From the NCBI RefSeq assembly GCF_006539725.1, contig NZ_BJNO01000004.1, forward strand, positions 62,001-126,000: a DNA stretch of 64,000 nucleotides, in the 5' to 3' direction. The notes below the pieces were generated by a model. That model made no database searches. It saw nothing but the letters and a program-made list of their open reading frames with translations, and was not told where the DNA came from. This DNA is from Klebsiella terrigena (lineage in GTDB: Bacteria; Pseudomonadota; Gammaproteobacteria; Enterobacterales; Enterobacteriaceae). Below are positions 59,322 through 64,000 of the stretch, piece by piece. The position numbers were made by a program, and so were the translations under genes. Each line of letters opens with the position of its first letter. Within the stretch, counting starts at the first letter, position 1.

Positions 59322-59743
59322 AAAAACGGGTCAAACACCTGCCTGTCCTTCGGCCAGAGAACGCGTCTCCGCCAGCGCCGTCGGCTTATCTTTTGCCACA
59401 AACCGCTAAAATCGGTTGATTTATAATGAATTATTAAAACAGTAGTTCATTAATCATCACTGGTTCTGAGCACTCGATTTCAGTCGTTTTGTTTCATTAA
59501 CAACTTATTTGAAACTTTTATAATTAAATAACTGAAATGAAAATTTTAAAACTACGTAGTAACAGAACTTTGACAGATATCTAACATTGCTGCATAAACG
59601 AGCGAAAAATGAGAGGCAACCAGCAGTTTGCTCACGAGCCGAGGGCGCGGGACTGGCATTCAGCAGGAGATGATTTGATTGGGGAATCATTCATGAATGG
59701 ACAAGCTTTATCATAGACAGACGCGGGAGAGCGTCGCCGCCGG
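59322..59743. other. Intergenic region, A+T-rich, about 420 bp
   Basis: Holds the presumed promoter of the sugar ABC operon. Its A+T content is well above that of the flanking genes between about 59400 and 59620. No intact gene; only TGAAA-type repeats and, at the right end, the PLD relic. Confidence 0.4.
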
Positions 59744-59918
59744 CTGGTACTGCAAACCATGCATCAGGCCCACGCCTCGATCCGCACGATCGCCTACGCT
59801 TTTCAGGCTGCGGATATTGCCCGCGCTGGCTGCCGCCGAGGATCGCGGCGTTGAGGTGCAGATCGTCGTGGATACGCGACACAGCCGCGCGAAGGCCAGC
59901 CGGGTGGCGATGAAATAA
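59744..59918 (+). pseudogene. Phospholipase D-like (Nuc/PLDc_2) relic with frameshift
   Basis: Translated in one frame, 59744-59824 reads LVLQTMHQAHASIRTIAYAF then QAADIAR. The next frame continues ALAAAEDRGVEVQIVVD and ends at TAA 59916-59918. Joined, this is the region just before the first HKD motif of PLD-family nucleases. The frame break at about 59820-59825, an in-frame TAG at 59714-59716 and the lack of any HKD motif show a decayed fragment. Confidence 0.75.
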
Positions 59919-59931
59919 CCGCCCACAGGCG

Positions 59932-59990
59932 GTTGGTGTTGAGGCTGGTGCTGGGGCTGGGGCTGGGACCAGGACTGGGGCTAGGGCTGG
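59932..59990 (+). repeat. G-rich degenerate GGGGCT repeat tract
   Basis: The plus strand carries a run of degenerate GGGGCT/GGGCT/GGACT units with at least five runs of three or four G's. It lies between the PLD relic and the PliG-like gene and abuts the stop codon of the latter. It could form a G-quadruplex. No coding role. Confidence 0.7.
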
Positions 59991-60404
59991 CTAGTGGATA
60001 ATTTTAAACGTCAGCTCATAGGGGCTGGTTTTTCCCTCATCGCGCGCGCCGCCCATCTGGTATACGCGAACGGTATATTTGCCGCTGGTCGCCAGGCGCT
60101 GCTCAAAATCGCCGTCGCGCATGGCGCCATTAAAAACCGTTTCATTGGCGGGGTTAATGACATTGAAATAGGGATGGTGGGCGCCGCGTTTCATATTGAC
60201 GCGCATCGTCTGGCCTGCCTTAGCCACCAGCGTATAGTCTTTTACATCGGCTCCGCTCACCGCATTATGAATAGTGGTACCGCTGGTGCCTTTATCGAAA
60301 TGAATCGGCTGGGTATTTATTTTATAACTTGCCATCGATACTACCGGCGTTAATAAACAACCAGCGCAGATCAGGCCACCAACAATTAACTTAAATTTTT
60401 GCAT
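59991..60404 (-). CDS. PliG-like periplasmic protein
   Basis: A 137-residue protein with signal peptide (cleavage near VVSMA) and a beta-sandwich-like body: FDKGTSGTTIHNAVSG, DYTLVAKAGQTMRVNM, then GKYTVRVYQMGGARDE. The pattern (FxxGxS...G...YxxxAxxGQ...GxYxxRVY) resembles PliG, the g-type lysozyme inhibitor of E. coli, but similarity is limited, so inhibitor function is only possible. Monocistronic; AAGGTG precedes the ATG. The G-rich tract follows its stop. Confidence 0.6.
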   Translation of the reverse strand: MQKFKLIVGGLICAGCLLTPVVSMASYKINTQPIHFDKGTSGTTIHNAVSGADVKDYTLVAKAGQTMRVNMKRGAHHPYFNVINPANETVFNGAMRDGDFEQRLATSGKYTVRVYQMGGARDEGKTSPYELTFKIIH

Positions 60405-60469
60405 TTAATTAACACCTTATGTTTTTATACGCGCTGTTATATCACATAAAGCGGCCGGGCCTGCTGCCA

Positions 60470-61402
60470 TTATTTCCCGCGATGGAGCAAATCCTGATAA
60501 ATAGCGGTCAACACGCCGCCCGGACGAAACTCCTTTTTAATCCACTGGGTCACCTGCCCGGTCGCCGCGTGCTGGGTGGCGAGCAGCATTCCCGAGTCCT
60601 GGCGCGGGTTGTGGATCTGACGCGTCACCAGCAGCCGCTCGTCCATCGCTTCATTGACCATATAATCCGGCAGAAAGCCAATTCCCTCTCCGAGGATCTG
60701 GCACTGGCACTTGGTATTAAAATCCGGCACCAGGATCGCCTCCTGGCCGTGCAGCAGCCAGCCGACTTTTTTATTAATCGTATTCGCGGTGTCTTCCACC
60801 ATGATATTCGGATAGAGGCGCAGCTGGCTTTCGGAGATCGGTTCCGGCATAAACGCCAGCGGGTGATCCGGCGCAATAGCGAACACCCAGCGAATGGCGC
60901 CGATTTCGGTGTAATCAATACCGCCGCCGTCGAGCAGCGTATCCGGCGCGCCGATGGCAATATTGGCCTGGTTATTAATAATGGCGTCCCAAACGCCGTT
61001 ATAGACCTGGGTGGTGACGGTTATCTGACAGGTGGGGAACTGTTTTTTAAGCACCTGCAGCAGGCGCGCGGTGTGCCGCGGGGTATAGAGCAGCTGATTG
61101 ATGCAGATGCGCACCCGCGCCTCGATGCCCTGGGCGATAGTATCGATGCTGCGCTTGATGGCGTGGAAATCGTTCAGCAGGTCGGTGGCTTTGCGGAAAA
61201 GGTAGTAGCCGGATTCGGTGAGCTCAATGCTGCGGGTATTGCGGGTAAACAGCACCACGTCCAGCCCGGTCTCCATGCGCTTAATGGTGTAGCTGATGGC
61301 GGAGGTTGTGAGCCCCAGCTCATCCGCCGCCTTGCTAAAACTGCCAAAGCGCGCCGCCGTGGTGAATGCCTGCAGATTCTCTTCGGTAAAAATTGAGTTC
61401 AT
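60470..61402 (-). CDS. LysR-family regulator (AllS-like)
   Basis: A 310-residue LysR regulator with HTH at about residues 18-45 (SFSKAADELGLTTSAISYTIKRME) and an effector domain with segments resembling E. coli AllS (QVYNGVWDAIINNQANIAIG, VPDFNTKCQCQILGEGIGFLPD). AllS activates the allantoin regulon in E. coli. Here it lies near DUF2877 and FdrA-like genes, relatives of the AllH and AllF proteins of that regulon, which supports control of this cluster. GGAGCGGG precedes the ATG. Confidence 0.85.
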   Translation of the reverse strand: MNSIFTEENLQAFTTAARFGSFSKAADELGLTTSAISYTIKRMETGLDVVLFTRNTRSIELTESGYYLFRKATDLLNDFHAIKRSIDTIAQGIEARVRICINQLLYTPRHTARLLQVLKKQFPTCQITVTTQVYNGVWDAIINNQANIAIGAPDTLLDGGGIDYTEIGAIRWVFAIAPDHPLAFMPEPISESQLRLYPNIMVEDTANTINKKVGWLLHGQEAILVPDFNTKCQCQILGEGIGFLPDYMVNEAMDERLLVTRQIHNPRQDSGMLLATQHAATGQVTQWIKKEFRPGGVLTAIYQDLLHRGK

Positions 61403-61560
61403 TTGCCCGCTCCTGCTCTCGTCAACCGGCCATCCGTTAGATCCTCATGCTGAATGTATTTGCCTGCTGGATGATTGGGCAACCATTTTTGAATAACTTT
61501 TAACACCACGCTCACAATCGGCCTGAAAGAACGCGGGTTTTCTCAGGCCGCAGCGGCGCT

Positions 61561-62055
61561 TCAGGCTTCGGGCTTCGACGTCGCTTCGCTCAGCCGACGG
61601 CCGCTATATTCGGAAATGAGGCCGACGCAGTTGCCGGCAAAAAAGCCCAGCAGCGTCACCGGCCAGTTGAGCCCGGAGGCGAAGAACAGCGTCATGCCGA
61701 GGAAGCCGCCGGGGATAAACGAGGTCAGAGAAAACCGCCCCTGCCAGACGATCGCTGCCGAAAACGGCACCGTGACGATGACGCTGGCCCAGAAGCCCGA
61801 TATGCCGCTCAGCGCGGCGAGCCAGCCCGAGGCCAGTGCCGCAAGAAACGCCCATACCGCCCCGGAGTAGTTAACAAACAGGCTCCTGACGAACCCCGCC
61901 TTACCCCCGCCCGCGGCATAAAAACTGCAGAAGGCCACAAAGCCAATCGTGCCTAATAATTCCCAGCCGTGCTCAAGCCCAACGTGTGAGGAGATAAGCT
62001 GCCAGACGCCAGCGCTAATTCCGACAGTAATCCCCGTAGCCGTGAGTCCGTTCAT
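61561..62055 (-). CDS. DUF1097-family membrane protein (YcdZ-like)
   Basis: A 164-residue protein with about five hydrophobic segments, the same length as E. coli YcdZ and of the same DUF1097 type. Segments SFIPGGFLGMTLFFASG and FAGNCVGLISEYSGRRL are characteristic. ATG at 62055 is fixed by GGAGGA six bases upstream; a longer frame to 62106 has no such site. Function unknown; possibly a small-molecule permease associated with the neighbouring ureide-like genes. Codirectional with the LysR gene, 158 bp apart, and divergent from the ankyrin gene. Confidence 0.82.
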   Translation of the reverse strand: MNGLTATGITVGISAGVWQLISSHVGLEHGWELLGTIGFVAFCSFYAAGGGKAGFVRSLFVNYSGAVWAFLAALASGWLAALSGISGFWASVIVTVPFSAAIVWQGRFSLTSFIPGGFLGMTLFFASGLNWPVTLLGFFAGNCVGLISEYSGRRLSEATSKPEA

Positions 62056-62319
62056 CTTGTCCTCCTCCGGATAATTGTTTCCAGGCGTCGTTATTACCTT
62101 CGGCAACTATATATAAATAAAACCCGATTGCATTAAGGGGAATACGAAGAAACCAGCAAAGGGTGCACCACCGCACAGCCTGCATCTATTATTAAATAAT
62201 ATTCAACAATCAGCCGCTTTCCGGCGAATAAATTTTAAGCGGGTTCTTTTATCATTTTTTCATTGCTATCCTCAGCCCATCAACCAAAATCGTCAGCGCA
62301 AATTATCCGGAGCCGGTTT

Positions 62320-62925
62320 ATGTCCAGGGAAAATCTCATCACTGAATACCTGTTAGCGGCGGAGCAAGGAAACCTCGCACAGTTAAAACAGTGCCTGCTC
62401 AAGGGCGTTAATATTAATAGCGCTAACCGCCACGGCCAGACCGCCATCGTCCTCGCCAGCTTACATCAGCACTATGACTGCGTGGCGCAGCTTATTGCTG
62501 CGGGGATCGATATTAATAAACAGGACCAGACCTGCTTAAACCCCTTCCTGATAAGCTGCCTGAATAATGATTTAACGCTGCTGCGCTTAATTCTTCCCGC
62601 CGATCCGGACCTCAACTGCCTAACGCGTTTTGGCGGCGTCGGCCTGACGCCAGCCTGTGAAAAAGGCCATCTGGCGATCGTCAAAGAGCTGCTGACGCAG
62701 ACCGGGATTAACGTTAATCACACCAACTTTGTCGGCTGGACGCCGCTGCTGGAAGCCATCGTACTCAACGACGGCGGCAGCACGCAGCAGGCGATCGTTG
62801 CGCTGCTGCTGGAGCACGGCGCCAGCCCGCATATGACCGATAAATACGGCAGGACTCCGCTGGAGCTGGCGCGGGAAAAGGGCTTTAGCGCAATAGCCCG
62901 CCTGCTGACTGCTGCGGGCGCCTAG
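62320..62925 (+). CDS. Ankyrin-repeat protein
   Basis: A 201-residue cytoplasmic protein made almost wholly of about five or six ankyrin repeats (for example GNLAQLKQCLLKGVNINSANRHGQTAIVLAS, GHLAIVKELLTQTGINVNHTNFVGWTPLLEA, YGRTPLELAREKGFSAIARLL). No signal peptide. Such proteins mediate protein-protein contacts. ATG at 62320 has CGGAG seven bases upstream. It lies 15 bp before the next gene's likely start and is probably the first gene of an operon with the DUF2877 and FdrA-like genes. Confidence 0.88.
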   Translation: MSRENLITEYLLAAEQGNLAQLKQCLLKGVNINSANRHGQTAIVLASLHQHYDCVAQLIAAGIDINKQDQTCLNPFLISCLNNDLTLLRLILPADPDLNCLTRFGGVGLTPACEKGHLAIVKELLTQTGINVNHTNFVGWTPLLEAIVLNDGGSTQQAIVALLLEHGASPHMTDKYGRTPLELAREKGFSAIARLLTAAGA

Positions 62926-62940
62926 CCGAGGAGAACCGCT

Positions 62941-63840
62941 ATCGACACCTCCAAACGGCGGTGTGTGCAAGCGCTAACTGCGGACGAAAGGTTTCTCGCG
63001 CAGCGCGGCAGCGGGCGGGTTGAACAGCGCTTTTCCCGGGCGGTAAACCTGTTTGTTCCGGGTCCGCAGCGGATGCTAACGCTGCTTTGCGCAGATTACG
63101 ACAACGCGCCCAACAGCTGTAGGTTGGCACTCACACACTTTGACAACCTGTTCCGGCCCGGCCAGCCGGTTCGCTTTCTTGATTCAGGCATCGCGTTTGG
63201 CGAGAGCGGATGGATAGAGACCTCGCAATGCCGGCGCTGGCAAATGACCAAACCCACGCTGAGCGACGAGCGCCTGCGGCATATTCCGTGGCGGCGCTGG
63301 AGCCAAACGCTCCGCCAGCAGCTGCACGACGATGAAACCTTATTTCTCTATCGCGGCAATAATCCTTTTCATCAGGAAATTAGCCGGCAATTACAGCAAC
63401 GCCGCCGCGCTTTATTAGCGGCCCTGCAGCAGGGAGATGAAATTACGCCAGCGGTGTCCTCTATGCTGGGGCTGGGTATTGGCCTGACGCCGTCGGCGGA
63501 TGATTATCTGGTTGGCCTCAGCGTTATTTTATTGCTCCCCGGACATCCGGGCGAAAAATACCGGAATGATTTTTTATTGGCCCTGCAGCGTGCCGGGAAT
63601 AATACCACCCCGCTCAGCGCCATAACCTTAGAAGCCGCATTAAACCAGCGTTACCGTGAAAGTATTGCGCGATTTATTCATTATTTACTGAATGAACCAG
63701 CGTCCTTTTCTATCGAGGCTATTGCCGATATTAAAAATATTGGCTCAAGCTCCGGCTGCGACATGCTGTACGGCATGGCGGACGCCTGCGCCCTGAGCCA
63801 AACGTATGGAGGAAATTATGTCAGTCAAAATAATCGTTAA
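62941..63840 (+). CDS. DUF2877 (AllH/YlbF-like) protein, possibly ATC-initiated
   Basis: About 300 residues with the DUF2877 core MLGLGIGLTPSADDYLVGL (LTPSxDD motif) and the C-terminal IGSSSGCDMLYGM. E. coli YlbF (AllH) acts with FdrA (AllF) and YlbE (AllG) in the oxamate carbamoyltransferase step of allantoin degradation; by context this is a relative. Start is odd: GAGGAG (62928-62933) lies seven bases before an ATC at 62941, while the first standard start in frame is GTG at 62965, 31 bases from that site. I give the ATC start with caution; GTG 62965 would give 291 residues. The 3' end overlaps fdrA by 23 bp. Confidence 0.75.
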   Translation: MDTSKRRCVQALTADERFLAQRGSGRVEQRFSRAVNLFVPGPQRMLTLLCADYDNAPNSCRLALTHFDNLFRPGQPVRFLDSGIAFGESGWIETSQCRRWQMTKPTLSDERLRHIPWRRWSQTLRQQLHDDETLFLYRGNNPFHQEISRQLQQRRRALLAALQQGDEITPAVSSMLGLGIGLTPSADDYLVGLSVILLLPGHPGEKYRNDFLLALQRAGNNTTPLSAITLEAALNQRYRESIARFIHYLLNEPASFSIEAIADIKNIGSSSGCDMLYGMADACALSQTYGGNYVSQNNR

Positions 63841-64000
63841 GCCGAATACCTATTTTGATTCCGTTTCGCTGATGTCGATTTCGACCCGGGCCAATCAGCT
63901 CGACGGCGTCGAGCAGGCGTTTGTGGCGATGGCCACGGAGATGAACAAAGGGGTGCTGAAAAATCTCGGGCTGCTGACGCCGGAGCTGGCCGGGGCGAAA
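63818..64000 (+). CDS. fdrA: FdrA/AllF-like acyl-CoA synthetase family protein, partial (3' end outside window)
   Basis: The first 61 codons of a protein starting MSVKIIVKPNTYFDSVSLMS, with ANQLDGVEQAFVAMATEMNK next: the N-terminal pattern of FdrA (E. coli: FxDSVSLMxIS, then MGTPxNK). GGAGG lies five bases before ATG 63818. FdrA (AllF) is a succinyl-CoA-synthetase-like subunit of the oxamate carbamoyltransferase complex. Overlaps the DUF2877 stop by 23 bp, so the genes are translationally linked. The rest lies beyond the window. Confidence 0.85.
   Translation, partial: MSVKIIVKPNTYFDSVSLMSISTRANQLDGVEQAFVAMATEMNKGVLKNLGLLTPELAGAK

Noticed and set aside
59697-59918. A 73-codon frame that could be called a small gene
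   Set aside because: Only its second half is protein-like; the first half is out of frame with the PLD-like segment, so it is part of a relic, not a gene.

Overview
The window looks like a chromosomal stretch of an enteric bacterium of the Klebsiella/Raoultella group. The evidence is high G+C coding sequence, the ramR-romA-ramA multidrug-response locus, the chromosomal scrKYAB-scrR sucrose regulon and the backbone order ybdF, nfsB, ybdG, pheP known from E. coli. Between these backbone genes sit blocks of accessory transport and catabolism genes. I saw no rRNA, tRNA, CRISPR array, insertion sequence or prophage. Most genes keep a reading frame of normal length; two short relics (an aldehyde dehydrogenase C-terminus and a phospholipase D-like fragment) are the clear decayed genes.

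Layout. 1-3.3 kb: a Fes-type exported siderophore esterase (cut by the window start) divergent from a TonB-dependent receptor, with a Fur-like box between them. 3.3-6 kb: ramA, romA and divergent ramR with the RamR operator, then ybdF. 6-11.6 kb: nfsB, a DUF2157 membrane protein, a MmyB-type regulator divergent from a 14-TM MFS pump, and the mechanosensitive channel ybdG. 11.6-16.8 kb: a LacI regulator, an Exc2-like lipoprotein, and a three-gene operon (MFS importer, TIM-barrel isomerase, Gfo/Idh oxidoreductase) headed by twin perfect LacI-type operators. 16.9-23.4 kb: pheP, a YncE-like lipoprotein plus TonB receptor operon, and a second NDH-2. 23.7-27.1 kb: an ALDH relic, an aldo/keto reductase, and an amino-acid binding protein with an M20 amidohydrolase. 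27.6-29.4 kb: small envelope proteins (SYLF lipoprotein, RcnB-like, LEA-like 11-mer repeat protein). 29.6-32.7 kb: a Fur-box-headed iron-siderophore ABC importer. 32.7-35 kb: YiaVW-like membrane fusion pair and an IprA-like regulator. 35.2-41.8 kb: the sucrose PTS regulon with three ScrR operators. 41.8-46 kb: a beta-glucoside PTS operon with its antiterminator last and a visible RAT/terminator leader. 46.1-53.7 kb: a LysR regulator divergent from a branched-chain-amino-acid-type ABC importer joined to an L-2-amino-thiazoline-4-carboxylate (ATC) hydrolase and an N-carbamoyl-L-amino-acid hydrolase. 54-59.3 kb: a membrane GGDEF protein and a ribose/inositol-type ABC importer. 59.3-64 kb: a PLD relic, a G-rich tract, a PliG-like periplasmic protein, an AllS-like LysR, a DUF1097 membrane protein, an ankyrin protein, a DUF2877 (AllH-like) protein and the start of an FdrA/AllF-like gene.

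How it works together. The window is dominated by regulated uptake plus catabolism: iron-siderophore systems (three sets), sucrose, beta-glucosides, an unidentified glycoside or polyol, a ribose/inositol-type sugar, and nitrogen/sulfur scavenging. The most interesting unit is the ATC operon: importer, ring-opening hydrolase and decarbamoylase would together turn a cyclic cysteine precursor into L-cysteine. All function calls come from reading the sequences and from memory of the families; no search was run.
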